NCBI GenBank assembly: GCA_028285085.1 | Contig: JANQQI010000092.1 | Span: 124,001-188,000, forward strand | Length of the DNA: 64,000 nucleotides | From: Saprospiraceae bacterium | Lineage (GTDB): Bacteria > Bacteroidota > Bacteroidia > Chitinophagales > Saprospiraceae | Direction of reading: 5' to 3' | Made by a program: the position numbers and the translations under genes | In this document: positions 49,027 through 58,338 of the stretch, one piece after another | Position numbering within the stretch: position 1 is the stretch's first letter | Layout: every line of letters starts with the position of its first letter | Notes under the pieces: generated by a model | The model's database searches: none | The model's input: the letters and a program-made list of their open reading frames with translations, nothing else | Told to the model about the DNA's origin: nothing

Positions 49027-49491
49027 TTAATGTTGCTCGATTTGAATTTGAGGGGGTAAAAATGGAGATGCATCCCCGTGTCCCTTTATGATTTCTCGGA
49101 CAATAGTCGAGCTAATGTGTGAATACTCCGGCTTACTAATTAGGAATATGGTTTCGACACCTTCACCAACGATGGAATTGAGTTGAGAGATGGTTTTTTC
49201 ATAATCAAAATCAGAAGCATTCCGTAGTCCTCGCAACATGTATCTGGCGCCTACTTTCATGCTGTAATGGGCGGTCAAACCTTCGTAGGCATCTACACGC
49301 ACACTTGGCATTTCAGCGAAAACTTCTTCTAACCATTTTATGCGCTGTTCTAATGGGAAAAGATATTTCTTTTGCGAATTGATCCCGATCGCCACAATAA
49401 TTTCATCGAATAAAGGGATCGCACGTTTGACCAAGTCGACGTGACCACTCGTGATGGGATCAAATGAACCGGGGAAGATGGCAACTTTCAT
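49027..49491 (-). CDS. coaD: Phosphopantetheine adenylyltransferase
   Basis: 154 aa. The nucleotidyltransferase signature AIFPGSFDPITSGHVDLVKR, the RGLRNASDFDYE segment and the C-terminal ISSTIVREI match CoaD. It joins AMP to 4'-phosphopantetheine in coenzyme A synthesis. It follows the macrodomain gene by 24 nt on the same strand. Confidence 0.95.
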   Translation of the reverse strand: MKVAIFPGSFDPITSGHVDLVKRAIPLFDEIIVAIGINSQKKYLFPLEQRIKWLEEVFAEMPSVRVDAYEGLTAHYSMKVGARYMLRGLRNASDFDYEKTISQLNSIVGEGVETIFLISKPEYSHISSTIVREIIKGHGDASPFLPPQIQIEQH

Positions 49492-49515
49492 GGAGGAATT
49501 ATTGGTTGTGTAGGG

Positions 49516-50034
49516 TTATAAAAGTTGATGGTAAATATCATAATTCTCTTCGTCGAAACAGACAAAAAGAACCGTTTGAGGGATTGAATGTTTTTCTAAA
49601 TGGGCTTGTACTGCATCAATCGCAATCTTGGCCGCTCGGTTCTTCGGAAAGCGATAAACACCAGTGCTTATATTGGGAAAGGCCACAGATTGCAACGCTA
49701 GTGCCTCAGCAATACTTAAGCTTTTGGCGTAGCAGCTAGCCAGCAATTGATCATTAATCTCAGGTGTATTGTCTGGCCAGATAGGGCCAACGGTATGAAT
49801 GACGTACTTTGCCGGTAGGTCCCCCGCCGTAGTGTGTACTGCATCCCCTGGAGGGCAGCCACCTTGGCGCGCTCGGATTTGTTGGCAAGCTTCCAAAATA
49901 GCGGGACCACCTGCCCGATGGATAGCACCATCCACGCCACCGCCACCAAGCAAACTTGAGTTTGCGGCATTGACCACGGCATCAACTTCTACTTTTGTAA
50001 TATCACCTTTAATGAGCTGAATACGATTCGGCAT
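49516..50034 (-). CDS. Macrodomain O-acetyl-ADP-ribose deacetylase (YmdB-like)
   Basis: 172 aa, a single macrodomain. [20 protein letters not shown] and [19 protein letters not shown] are the ADP-ribose-binding loops, and [12 protein letters not shown] is the second phosphate loop. The family hydrolyses O-acetyl-ADP-ribose or removes ADP-ribose from proteins. It lies between a small secreted protein gene and coaD. Confidence 0.9.
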   Translation of the reverse strand: MPNRIQLIKGDITKVEVDAVVNAANSSLLGGGGVDGAIHRAGGPAILEACQQIRARQGGCPPGDAVHTTAGDLPAKYVIHTVGPIWPDNTPEINDQLLASCYAKSLSIAEALALQSVAFPNISTGVYRFPKNRAAKIAIDAVQAHLEKHSIPQTVLFVCFDEENYDIYHQLL

Positions 50035-50074
50035 GAAGTACAGGATTGATTCCCGCGTAAAATAGAAAGAATTT

Positions 50075-50599
50075 CTAACCCTCTTCTAAAATCGGTTCAA
50101 AGGAATCGAGGAACTTATCGATAAAACGATTCAGGGCTTTATCGCGGAGACTAATTACCGAAATCGTGTAAAAACGGCGGCCAATGAGGTAAGCTTTGGT
50201 TTTTATCACTGCTTGCTCCTTATTATAGTGGATTCGCCACAGCTTCCCAGGATAAGATTGCCAATTAATATCGGTTTCATAAAACAGTTCACCACGTACA
50301 CTGCTTGCCGCCGATTCAATAGTAGCATCAAAGAAGTCCTTGAGTAGTTCTAAGGAGTCAGAATGTATCGCACCCTCCGGATAGTCACAATAGCTAATCG
50401 AATACAATGCGTTGTCCGGTGCTTCTTCTTGAGGTTGATGGAAATAGTAATGATACACCAACTCACCGATCGCTGTTTGTACTGTATCAGTTTTCAATTC
50501 CAGTTCTCCGGGAGTCAACACCTGAAATCGACCAGTCTCGGAGGTCCAAGGTGTCCAATTCAAAAAAGCAATGATGAATACAAGCAATAAATTTGGCAT
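50075..50599 (-). CDS. Small secreted protein, function unknown
   Basis: 174 aa with an N-terminal hydrophobic stretch ([12 protein letters not shown]) that looks like a signal peptide. The body has [15 protein letters not shown] and a C-terminal [14 protein letters not shown]...[12 protein letters not shown], a layout seen in small periplasmic proteins distantly like PsbP. It begins 5 nt after the ABC ATPase stop, so it is probably cotranscribed with it. Confidence 0.6.
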   Translation of the reverse strand: MPNLLLVFIIAFLNWTPWTSETGRFQVLTPGELELKTDTVQTAIGELVYHYYFHQPQEEAPDNALYSISYCDYPEGAIHSDSLELLKDFFDATIESAASSVRGELFYETDINWQSYPGKLWRIHYNKEQAVIKTKAYLIGRRFYTISVISLRDKALNRFIDKFLDSFEPILEEG

Positions 50600-50604
50600 A
50601 GATA

Positions 50605-51627
50605 TTAATTTACCGGCCAGAATTGGCCAGACGCTTTTAAACCCAGACTGACCGAGTCACCTTCAGCAATCGGGCTATCCGGCCCGTGAACGATCAGTTT
50701 TTGGCCGTCTAATTCAACGAGCCACTCGGTAAACGCCCCCAGGAAGAATTTATTTTTCACTTTTCCCCTGGCAACAGTTTGATTATTTTCCTGCTCAACG
50801 TCTATACTAAGCTGCTCAGGGCGCACCATTATGGTATCATTGACATTCTTTTTGACGGAGTGCCAACCCAGAATGGTACGAATCTTTTCTGGTGTTCTTT
50901 CAAGGACGGTCAAAAAGTTAGCTTTCCCAAAGAAACGAGCCACATATTCGTTCATAGGTTGGTTGTAAAGCTCAGCAGGGGGCGCAATTTGCTGAATTTT
51001 TCCGGCCCGCAGTACGACGATTTGATCAGCAGTGGCCATCGCATCTCTAATATCGTGAGTCACCAGAACAGCGGTAATCCCCGTTTGCCGTAAGATCGTT
51101 ACCAACTCAGCTCTTACTCGATCTTTCAAAGCTTCGTCTAAATTACTGAAGGGCTCATCCAGAAGTAAAATTCTCGGCTGCGGTGCTAATGCTCTCGCTA
51201 AAGCCACCCGCTGTTGCTCCCCACCGGATAATTCGTGTGGAAAGCGTTTTCCCTTATTGGCCAGGCCAACTAGCTTTAACATTTGAGCTACACGCTCACT
51301 ACGCAGCGGTTTGGACAAACCATAGCCTACATTATCCCAAACATTTAGGTGCGGAAAAAGCGCGTATTCTTGAAAGACTAAGCCGACACGGCGTTTTTGT
51401 GGCGCAACAAATTGATGGTGTCCCACCACCTGATCACCATCAATCCAGATATTACCCGTCTGTGGTTCTTCTAAACCAGCGATAGCACGAAGTAAACTTG
51501 ATTTACCGCTTCCACTCTCCCCTACCAGAGCCACTAACTCACCCGCACCAACTTCTAGCTGGACCTGCTCCAAGATTAAAGGCCCCGTCTTGAAATAGCG
51601 TAATGAGAGGTCCGTAAGTTTGAGCAT
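50605..51627 (-). CDS. ABC importer ATPase (FbpC/PotA-like), orphan
   Basis: 340 aa from the ATG at 51627 (MLKLTDLSLRYF). Walker A is GESGSGKSS, the Q-loop VFQEYALFPHL, the signature LSGGEQQRVALARALAPQP, Walker B ILLLDEPFSNLD, and the H-loop VLVTHD. A C-terminal TOBE-like part (VRPEQLSI ... GAFTEWLVELDGQ) matches iron, spermidine or thiosulfate importers. No permease or binding protein gene is adjacent, so the substrate cannot be read. First gene of a leftward run. Confidence 0.88.
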   Translation of the reverse strand: MLKLTDLSLRYFKTGPLILEQVQLEVGAGELVALVGESGSGKSSLLRAIAGLEEPQTGNIWIDGDQVVGHHQFVAPQKRRVGLVFQEYALFPHLNVWDNVGYGLSKPLRSERVAQMLKLVGLANKGKRFPHELSGGEQQRVALARALAPQPRILLLDEPFSNLDEALKDRVRAELVTILRQTGITAVLVTHDIRDAMATADQIVVLRAGKIQQIAPPAELYNQPMNEYVARFFGKANFLTVLERTPEKIRTILGWHSVKKNVNDTIMVRPEQLSIDVEQENNQTVARGKVKNKFFLGAFTEWLVELDGQKLIVHGPDSPIAEGDSVSLGLKASGQFWPVN

Positions 51628-51643
51628 ACCGAAAAATTTTGGG

Positions 51644-51651
51644 CAAAGATA
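51644..51651 (-). promoter_or_regulatory. -7 promoter element of the ABC ATPase operon
   Basis: TATCTTTG on the minus strand, a perfect TAnnTTTG match, 17 bp before the start. Confidence 0.5.
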
Positions 51652-51687
51652 GTCGCAAAACTCGATTTTTTTCAAAAAAGCCCTTAC

Positions 51688-51710
51688 CTTAGTTTCGTTT
51701 TTAAACTAAG
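51688..51710 (+). promoter_or_regulatory. Palindromic operator candidate upstream of pncB
   Basis: CTTAGTTT (51688-51695) and AAACTAAG (51703-51710), a perfect 8-bp inverted repeat with a 7-nt spacer, 15 bp before the pncB start. It overlaps the likely -7 region (TACCTTAG, one mismatch). The second gene of this operon encodes an NrtR-like regulator, the natural candidate to bind here. Confidence 0.6.
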
Positions 51711-51725
51711 TACTTGAAATCATAA

Positions 51726-53105
51726 ATGAATCAACCAACGCATCGATCCGCTCTACTGACTGATTTGTATCAATTAACCATGGCTAATGGCTATTATGAC
51801 AGTGGCCGTTATCAGGAAGAAGCCGTCTTTCATTTGTATTTTCGCAGAAATCCTTTTGGAGGGGCTTTTGCGCTGAATTGCGGTCTTGAATTGGCTATTG
51901 ATTATTTGCAAAACCTCACTTTTCCCGTAGAAGATATCCAATATTTGGGGAGCTTGAAAGCTTCTGATGGTTACCCTCTGTTTTCGGAAAGTTTTCTCAA
52001 CTATCTACAGCGCTGGCAATTCAAGTGTGACGTTGATGCCATTCCCGAAGGAACCGTCGTTTTTCCAAATCAACCGTTGCTTCGAATCAAAGGGCCCATT
52101 ATCCAGGCTCAACTTTTGGAAACGACGCTTTTGAATATCATTAATTTCTCGACTTTAATTGCGACCAAGGCGGCGCGTATTAGCCAAGCTGCCGGCGAAG
52201 ATGCGGTGCTGGAGTTCGGCTTGCGGCGCGCTCAAGGGCCAGACGGTGGTTTAAGCGCTAGTCGAGCCGCTTTCATTGGTGGCTGTAATGCGACCTCTAA
52301 CGTTTTAGCAGGTCAGTGCTACGGTATCCCGGTGCGTGGTACGCACGCTCATTCGTGGGTAATGGCCCATGCCAGTGAGTTAGATGCTTTCCGAAGCTAC
52401 GCGGAGATCATGCCGGCTAATTGTACCTTGCTGGTGGATACTTATGATACGCATCAGGGGGTCGAAAATGCCATTATCGTAGGGCGCGAGCTACGCGAGC
52501 GCGGCTATGATCTCAATGGTATTCGACTCGATAGCGGTGATTTAGCCCAATTGAGCCGGGATGCACGCGCAATGCTGGATCAAGCAGGCTTTACACAAAC
52601 CAAAATTGTAGCTAGCAATAGTCTCGATGAGTACGAAATCAAGAGATTAAAAGCAGCGGGCGCACGCATTGATATTTGGGGAGTTGGTACCCGCTTGTCA
52701 ACGGCCTACGATCAGCCCGCCCTCGGAGGAGTTTACAAAATGGCGGCCATCCGCGCAGCGGGTGGAACCTGGGATTACAAAATGAAGGTCTCTGAGCAGG
52801 CAATCAAAAGATCAAATCCCGGTTATTTACAGGTTCGGCGACAGCTAGAAGACGGAGTGCCACGACAAGATGTTATTTACAATGAATGGGAGCACGATCC
52901 GCTGACAGACGGTCAATCACTGCTGGTCCCTATTTTCCGTCAGGGCAGAAAAGTTTATCAATCACCAAGTTTAGTGAATATTCAGGCTTACGCCAAAAAA
53001 CAAATTTCACTTTTCGACGAAAAAACAATAGCTTCCTACTCGATTAAGCTCGAGCCTGTGTTGGCCAAATTAAAAGAAAGCTTACAACACCAACTAACGC
53101 ACTGA
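51726..53105 (+). CDS. pncB: Nicotinate phosphoribosyltransferase
   Basis: 459 aa. N-terminal [19 protein letters not shown], then [20 protein letters not shown] and [16 protein letters not shown], and the phosphate-binding end of the barrel [17 protein letters not shown] with [10 protein letters not shown]. It makes nicotinate mononucleotide in NAD salvage. It starts an operon with the Nudix/winged-helix gene 5 nt later. Confidence 0.95.
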   Translation: MNQPTHRSALLTDLYQLTMANGYYDSGRYQEEAVFHLYFRRNPFGGAFALNCGLELAIDYLQNLTFPVEDIQYLGSLKASDGYPLFSESFLNYLQRWQFKCDVDAIPEGTVVFPNQPLLRIKGPIIQAQLLETTLLNIINFSTLIATKAARISQAAGEDAVLEFGLRRAQGPDGGLSASRAAFIGGCNATSNVLAGQCYGIPVRGTHAHSWVMAHASELDAFRSYAEIMPANCTLLVDTYDTHQGVENAIIVGRELRERGYDLNGIRLDSGDLAQLSRDARAMLDQAGFTQTKIVASNSLDEYEIKRLKAAGARIDIWGVGTRLSTAYDQPALGGVYKMAAIRAAGGTWDYKMKVSEQAIKRSNPGYLQVRRQLEDGVPRQDVIYNEWEHDPLTDGQSLLVPIFRQGRKVYQSPSLVNIQAYAKKQISLFDEKTIASYSIKLEPVLAKLKESLQHQLTH

Positions 53106-53110
53106 TTAAT

Positions 53111-53830
53111 ATGCCTTACACTTATGAATATCCACGTCCTGCTTTAACAGTTGATTGTGTGATATTTGGATATGATGATCTGCACAGTCAGTTGAGGGTA
53201 TTGTTAATCGAACGTTCCGGGGATCCTTTCCAAGGATCCTGGGCATTGCCGGGAGGCTTCGTCGATATGGATGAAGATCTGGAGAAAGCGGCGCTACGTG
53301 AACTAGAGGAAGAAACCGGCATGAAAGACGTATTCATCGAGCAATTGTACACCTTCGGCGCTCCCGGGCGCGATCCACGTGGCCGCGTGGTAAGCGTAGC
53401 TTATTTTGCCTTAGTAAGACCAGATGCACACACCGTCAAAGCTGCGTCCGATGCCAGAAATGTTAAGTGGTTTGAAATTGATAGCTTACCGAAATTAGCC
53501 TTTGATCATGAGCAAATCCTGGAAGCAGCCATTAACCGCTTGCGAGCCAAGGTGCGTTATCAGCCTATCGGTTTTCAGCTCTTACCGGATTGCTTTACGC
53601 TCTCCCAACTACAATCTCTATACGAGACGATTCTCGGTGTTCCCAAACTCAACAAACGCAACTTTCGCACCCGTATTTTAAAGATGAACGTCTTGCAAGA
53701 CGCGGGTAAACAAGAAGGGGTCTCCCACCGCCCAGCCCGCCTGTACCGTTTTGATCCGGAGCAGTACGAAAAATTAGTACAGAATCGTTACGCAGACTTA
53801 TTAAAAAGAGGACTCGATTTTGAAATATGA
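53111..53830 (+). CDS. Nudix hydrolase with winged helix, NrtR-like NAD regulator
   Basis: 239 aa. The Nudix box [20 protein letters not shown] followed by ETGM keeps every catalytic residue (GX5EX7REUXEEXGU), so it may still hydrolyse ADP-ribose. The C-terminal part (about 150-239) fits the NrtR winged helix, with [12 protein letters not shown] and ending in [14 protein letters not shown]. NrtR proteins repress NAD genes and respond to ADP-ribose. The place directly after pncB, and the palindrome before pncB, support self-regulation of NAD salvage. Other members of this fold regulate sugar genes instead. Confidence 0.82.
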   Translation: MPYTYEYPRPALTVDCVIFGYDDLHSQLRVLLIERSGDPFQGSWALPGGFVDMDEDLEKAALRELEEETGMKDVFIEQLYTFGAPGRDPRGRVVSVAYFALVRPDAHTVKAASDARNVKWFEIDSLPKLAFDHEQILEAAINRLRAKVRYQPIGFQLLPDCFTLSQLQSLYETILGVPKLNKRNFRTRILKMNVLQDAGKQEGVSHRPARLYRFDPEQYEKLVQNRYADLLKRGLDFEI

Positions 53831-55020
53831 AAACGAATATTAGCCGATTTTCAAATGCACTGTGGATCATGCTCATGCTTTTGGTAGCTTGCCAACCGGA
53901 ACCCAATAACTCAGAAGTGATTCCGGAGGAAGAAAGCGATTCTCCTACTAACCTACCCGCCATAGAAGATGAGTATGATACAGCTCGTTATAAATGGGGA
54001 TACATCGATAAAACCGGAAAAACCAAGATTAAAGGTCGTTATGACGATGCGCGCAATTTCGAAAATGGATTGGCACTGGTTCGGGTTAAAAGTAAATGGG
54101 GAATCATCAATAAAAGAGGAGATTACGTTTTAAATCCAAGCTATAAATCCATTCGTTCTTTTTCGGATGGCCTGGCCCGATTCGAAGATTTCAATTACAA
54201 ATTTGGTTATTTCAATACAGCTGGTGAAGTAGTCATTCCCGCTCAGTTTGATCAAGCGGCTGATTTCAGTCAAGGCTTTGCACCAGTTGTTATCGATAGT
54301 ACAGGATACGCATTGATTAATGAAAAAGGAGAGATCGTATTAAAAGTAGAATACGACAAGCTTTACCCCGGCCAAGAGGGGCGATTTAAGTTTAAAAAGG
54401 AGAAGTTGTACGGATGTATTGATACTAACGGTCATATCCTGATTCCTGCAGAATATCAGAAAATTGGTGCTTTGGATCAGCCGTTAATCAGAATAAAAAA
54501 AGACAACCTTTACGGTTTTTTAAACCCTGATGGCACAGTCGCTATCCCCCTCCAATATCAACAAGCCTCCGATTTTCAACAAGCTTACGCCACAGCTAAA
54601 ACAGAGGAAGGATGGGGACTTATTGATCAAACTGGTAATTGGGTCCTATCGCCCAAATATCAACTCCTCGAATACGCAAAGAACGACTTGTGGCGTTTCC
54701 AGGAAGGAAGAAAATACGGCTGTATTAACATCCGTGGAGAAGTAGTCATCCCTGCAAAGTACCAAGTCCTTTTTAATTTTTCGGAAGGCATGGCCGCATT
54801 TCAAGCTAACGATCTATGGGGCTTTTTAAACACTGAAGGAAAAGAAGTAGTCGCGCCTAAGCTCGGCTTAGCTTGGCCCTTTAATGAAGGCTTAGCACGG
54901 GCTGCTTTTCGAGAAGGTATTGCCTTTATTGATCCAACTGGCCAACCTGTTGTTTATCCCGATTATCCTGACGCTCGTGACTTTTCTGAAGGATTAGCAC
55001 GGGTACAGTTTTTTAAATAA
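53827..55020 (+). CDS. WG-repeat lipoprotein
   Basis: 397 aa, overlapping the Nudix stop by 4 nt (ATGA). A lipobox (MLLVAC) is followed by about ten WG repeats of the form [KR]WGYID..G...I...YD.A..F..GLA.V, such as [22 protein letters not shown]-repeat proteins are beta-rich and of unknown function; this one is likely membrane-anchored. Operon with pncB seems accidental or reflects shared regulation. Confidence 0.8.
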   Translation: MKTNISRFSNALWIMLMLLVACQPEPNNSEVIPEEESDSPTNLPAIEDEYDTARYKWGYIDKTGKTKIKGRYDDARNFENGLALVRVKSKWGIINKRGDYVLNPSYKSIRSFSDGLARFEDFNYKFGYFNTAGEVVIPAQFDQAADFSQGFAPVVIDSTGYALINEKGEIVLKVEYDKLYPGQEGRFKFKKEKLYGCIDTNGHILIPAEYQKIGALDQPLIRIKKDNLYGFLNPDGTVAIPLQYQQASDFQQAYATAKTEEGWGLIDQTGNWVLSPKYQLLEYAKNDLWRFQEGRKYGCINIRGEVVIPAKYQVLFNFSEGMAAFQANDLWGFLNTEGKEVVAPKLGLAWPFNEGLARAAFREGIAFIDPTGQPVVYPDYPDARDFSEGLARVQFFK

Positions 55021-55132
55021 CCCAGATCAAGCCCTTCATTTTAATAGATTGAATCTTGTTATTTGTCTGAATTCCTATAGTCCATTGGTCTTTTTGACGT
55101 TATAAATTGTAAATTTCCCACAAAAAATAAAC

Positions 55133-56662
55133 ATGAAATACATCTTTAGTCTATTCTTATTCATTGTGCTATTTAGTTTCGATGCTAAAGCACAGTATGC
55201 CAACAACATTGATAGAGATGCAGTAAGAAGGCACATTGCTGAAACAGAAGCACATCTACGTTTTTTAGCTTCCGATGAATTACAAGGTCGACGAACTACT
55301 GATCCTGGTAATGATGTTGCGGCACGCTACATTGCAGAGCAATTTCGCCGCTATGGCTTAGAACCAGTGGAGGGGGCAGATGAAGGCTACTTTCAGCGCA
55401 TCCCCTTTCGCGAATCAATGCCCGCGGCTACGGCCAGTATTGAGTGGGCTGGGCAAACCTACGAGCATACAACAGATCTGGTTGCCTTGTCGGGTGCTCC
55501 TTTTGAGGCTAAAGTTGAAGCTGTTTTCGCGAATCACGGTTGGGTAGACGAAGAAAGTGGGCACGATGATTTTAAAGATATTGATGTTAATGGAAAAGTG
55601 GTAGTGGTCCTTCCGGGGACTCCCGAAGACCAGAATCCATACACCGTATTCCGGGCAATGTCTAAAAAGCGAGAGTTGGCCAGTGCGCGTGGAGCGGTGG
55701 CTTTAATTGAATTGTATCGCCTGCAGTTTCCGTGGCCTTATTTCAGAAAATACTTTGGTAATCCAAGATTAGAAGTGGCCAAAACGGATAGCTTGAGTGC
55801 GGCTGATAACCTGCCCTATTTTTGGTTAAATAATGAAAATGAGGAAGCAACCGCACAACTTGCCAAGGGGGCAAAAACGGAGATGATGATCAACTCAAGT
55901 GGCGGAGAAATGAAAATGAAGTCCTCACGTAATGTCGTCGGTCTAATTCGTGGTGAGAATCCAAACTTACAAGATGAATATGTGATACTTACCGCTCATT
56001 TTGACCACGTCGGCGTAGGCAAACAAGGTGGAGGTGCCTACACGGCCGAAGATTCAATTTTCAACGGGGCTCGGGATAATGCGATTGGTACTGCTGCACT
56101 ACTCAATGCGGCGAAAGATCTGGCGCATAGGCGACCGGATCGTTCCGTGCTTTGCCTGGCCGTTACCGGCGAAGAGATGGGCCTGTTGGGTAGTAAATAT
56201 TACGTGGATCACCCACTAGTGCCTTTGAACCAAACCATTTTTAACTTAAATACGGATGGTGCCGGTTATGATAATACAGATGCGATTACTATCATTGGCT
56301 ACGATCGTGTTGGGGTTGAAGATGTCTTCGATGATGTAGTACAAATCTATAAGATGCAAATTATTGCCGATCCGGCACCGGAACAAAACCTGTTTGATCG
56401 ATCAGATAATGTCAATTTTGCCGCAAAAGGAATTCCTGCCCCCACGATCAGTCCCGGGGTTACTGGATTTACGGAGGAAGTGATGAAATATTATCATCAA
56501 GCCATCGATAATCCTGAAGGTCTAGACTATGACTATATCACACGATATTGTGACGTTTTTACCATGATTGCACGAGCCATTGCGAACAAAGCCGAACGGC
56601 CACAATGGAAAGCCGGAGATAAATACGAAGCAGCAGCTAAGGAACTCTACGGAGATCAATAG
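55133..56662 (+). CDS. M28-family metallopeptidase with PA-domain insert
   Basis: 509 aa with a signal peptide (LFLFIVLFSFDAKAQ). Zinc ligands and catalytic residues are visible in TAHFDHVGVG, FNGARDNAIGTAALL, AVTGEEMGLLGSKYY, LNTDGAG and, near the end, YYHQAIDNPEGL. A region between residues about 130 and 240 looks like a protease-associated insert. It should act as a secreted aminopeptidase or carboxypeptidase. Stand-alone gene. Confidence 0.9.
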   Translation: MKYIFSLFLFIVLFSFDAKAQYANNIDRDAVRRHIAETEAHLRFLASDELQGRRTTDPGNDVAARYIAEQFRRYGLEPVEGADEGYFQRIPFRESMPAATASIEWAGQTYEHTTDLVALSGAPFEAKVEAVFANHGWVDEESGHDDFKDIDVNGKVVVVLPGTPEDQNPYTVFRAMSKKRELASARGAVALIELYRLQFPWPYFRKYFGNPRLEVAKTDSLSAADNLPYFWLNNENEEATAQLAKGAKTEMMINSSGGEMKMKSSRNVVGLIRGENPNLQDEYVILTAHFDHVGVGKQGGGAYTAEDSIFNGARDNAIGTAALLNAAKDLAHRRPDRSVLCLAVTGEEMGLLGSKYYVDHPLVPLNQTIFNLNTDGAGYDNTDAITIIGYDRVGVEDVFDDVVQIYKMQIIADPAPEQNLFDRSDNVNFAAKGIPAPTISPGVTGFTEEVMKYYHQAIDNPEGLDYDYITRYCDVFTMIARAIANKAERPQWKAGDKYEAAAKELYGDQ

Positions 56663-56677
56663 TTTAAACCAACAGAC

Positions 56678-56717
56678 AAAAAAGCGGCCTTGATAAGTTG
56701 ATTTATCAAGGCCGCTT
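56678..56717 (-). terminator. Terminator on the minus strand, after the small gene
   Basis: A 15-bp perfect stem (56682-56696 with 56703-56717, arms AAGCGGCCTTGATAA and TTATCAAGGCCGCTT), followed on the minus strand by TTTTTT. On the plus strand no T-tract follows, so it mainly ends a leftward transcript, though it could also act on the M28 mRNA. Confidence 0.8.
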
Positions 56718-56731
56718 CCATTTCAGGTGTC

Positions 56732-56860
56732 TTATCTCAGATTCAATTTACAGACACCAACATAAGGGCGAATCGTCGTCGATTCACCGATTAATATTGG
56801 AAATAGGAGGTGTTCACAAGCGTTCAGGCTGCCCTGAGGGTCATAAGCGCATGTGGTCAT
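56732..56860 (-). CDS. Possible 42-aa protein, no family recognised
   Basis: A 42-codon frame (MTTCAYDPQGSLNACEHLLF...) with an AGGAG sequence just before its ATG at 56860, which is unusual for this genome. A TATCTTTA box (one mismatch to TAnnTTTG) lies about 63 bp upstream, and a T-tract terminator follows 15 bp after the stop. Three Cys are spread along it (positions 4, 15 and 37). A longer in-frame start at 56962 would precede the promoter box and is unlikely. A non-coding RNA is the alternative reading of the same transcript. Confidence 0.5.
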   Translation of the reverse strand: MTTCAYDPQGSLNACEHLLFPILIGESTTIRPYVGVCKLNLR

Positions 56861-56922
56861 TTTCTCCTGTATGTTTGCCGGTAAATATTTAGATAAGCGA
56901 TTACCGTGTAAGGTAAGTGGCC

Positions 56923-56930
56923 TAAAGATA
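56923..56930 (-). promoter_or_regulatory. -7-like element of the small minus-strand gene
   Basis: TATCTTTA on the minus strand, one mismatch to TAnnTTTG, with an inferred leader of about 55 nt. Confidence 0.4.
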
Positions 56931-57004
56931 GGAAAAAATGACATCTGAACGAGAAAAAGCATTTTTTTTCTATTTTGCGTGGAATTAACAAAACCCTCTA
57001 CCCT

Positions 57005-58324
57005 ATGCGAAAGCTCGCTTTACACTGGCAAATTTTAATTGGCATGCTCGCCGGTATCATCTTCGGTTTTATCATGCTACAGGTGGATGGTGGTAAGCAA
57101 ATTATCTCAGATTGGATTTATCCCTTCGGAAAAATCTTCGTTAATCTATTGAAACTTATCGCCATTCCGTTGATCCTCGCTTCTCTTATTAAAGGTGTTT
57201 CGGATCTAAAAGACATTTCAAAGTTTTCTCGAATCGGTGGTCGTACAATCGGCATCTACCTCGTCACCACCGTTGTTGCCGTTGCGATTGGGTTATTACT
57301 TGTTAATGTTGTACAACCAGGGGAAGGGGTATCCGAACAAACACTGAACCGACTCACCGAAGCTTATGCCTCCGATAGTGGCGTCACTTCTAAGATCTCA
57401 GAGGCGGAACGCCAGCAAGGCATGGGGCCACTACAATTCCTGGTTGATATGGTTCCCGATAACATTTTTGGCGCAGCCACCAGCAACGGCAATATGCTAC
57501 AGGTGATATTTTTCGCCATTTTCTTCGGTATTTGTTTGCTTTTAGTCGATGAGAAAAAATCGGCGGTGATCAAAGACTTTTTTGATGGTTTAAATGAGGT
57601 AGTATTAAAAATGGTCGACTTGATCATGCTTATTGCACCTTACGCGGTGTTTGCTCTTTTGGCTCAAGTGATTGTGACCTCCGCTGACCCGGATATTCTA
57701 GGTGCCTTAGTACGCTACGCCTTAACCGTCTTCTTTGGTTTGATGATTATGATTGGGGTTTATCTCATCATTATTTACTTCTTCACGGGCCGGAGCCCTC
57801 TGGGCTTTCTCAAAGCGATTAGCCCTGCGCAGTTATTGGCGTTTTCTACCAGCTCCAGTGCAGCTACCTTACCGGTGACGATGGAACGCGTGGAAGAACA
57901 CGTTGGAGTGGAAAAAGAGGTAGTCAGTTTTGTTTGTCCCGTAGGAGCTACCATTAATATGGATGGCACTAGCCTCTATCAAGCTATTGCGGCAGTCTTC
58001 ATCGCACAGGCTTTAAGTTTTCCGTTAACCTTCAATGATCAATTAACCATTGTTGTAACCGCTACTTTGGCATCTATTGGATCGGCTGCGGTGCCGGGTG
58101 CAGGTATGGTAATGTTAGTTATCGTTTTGGAAAGTATTGGCCTTCCCGCAGAGAAGCTAGCGATTGGACTGGCACTGATCTTCGCCGTCGACCGTCCTTT
58201 GGATATGTGTCGTACTGTTGTCAATGTCACAGGTGATGCGACAGTTTCTATGCTTGTTGCCAAAAGTGTTGGTAAATTGGGCACCCCTAAGGTCAAAAAC
58301 TGGGACGATAATTATCAAAAATAA
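57005..58324 (+). CDS. Dicarboxylate/amino acid:cation symporter (DAACS)
   Basis: 439 aa from the ATG at 57005 (MRKLALHWQILIGMLAG). The first hairpin motif is AFSTSSSAATLPVTM, TM7 carries CPVGATINMDGTSLYQ, the second hairpin IGSAAVPGAGMVMLV, and TM8 DRPLDMCRTVVNVTGD, all typical of GltP/GltPh glutamate and C4-dicarboxylate carriers. It imports glutamate, aspartate or succinate with Na+ or H+. The next gene starts 14 nt after it. Confidence 0.93.
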   Translation: MRKLALHWQILIGMLAGIIFGFIMLQVDGGKQIISDWIYPFGKIFVNLLKLIAIPLILASLIKGVSDLKDISKFSRIGGRTIGIYLVTTVVAVAIGLLLVNVVQPGEGVSEQTLNRLTEAYASDSGVTSKISEAERQQGMGPLQFLVDMVPDNIFGAATSNGNMLQVIFFAIFFGICLLLVDEKKSAVIKDFFDGLNEVVLKMVDLIMLIAPYAVFALLAQVIVTSADPDILGALVRYALTVFFGLMIMIGVYLIIIYFFTGRSPLGFLKAISPAQLLAFSTSSSAATLPVTMERVEEHVGVEKEVVSFVCPVGATINMDGTSLYQAIAAVFIAQALSFPLTFNDQLTIVVTATLASIGSAAVPGAGMVMLVIVLESIGLPAEKLAIGLALIFAVDRPLDMCRTVVNVTGDATVSMLVAKSVGKLGTPKVKNWDDNYQK

Positions 58325-58338
58325 GCAACTCTTTAAGC

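Noticed and set aside
55060-55120. Possible further copy of the shared promoter motif before the M28 peptidase gene (TATAGTCCATT)
   Set aside because: Only one half-site is present; there is no second half-site at 21 bp and no -7 box at the expected distance.
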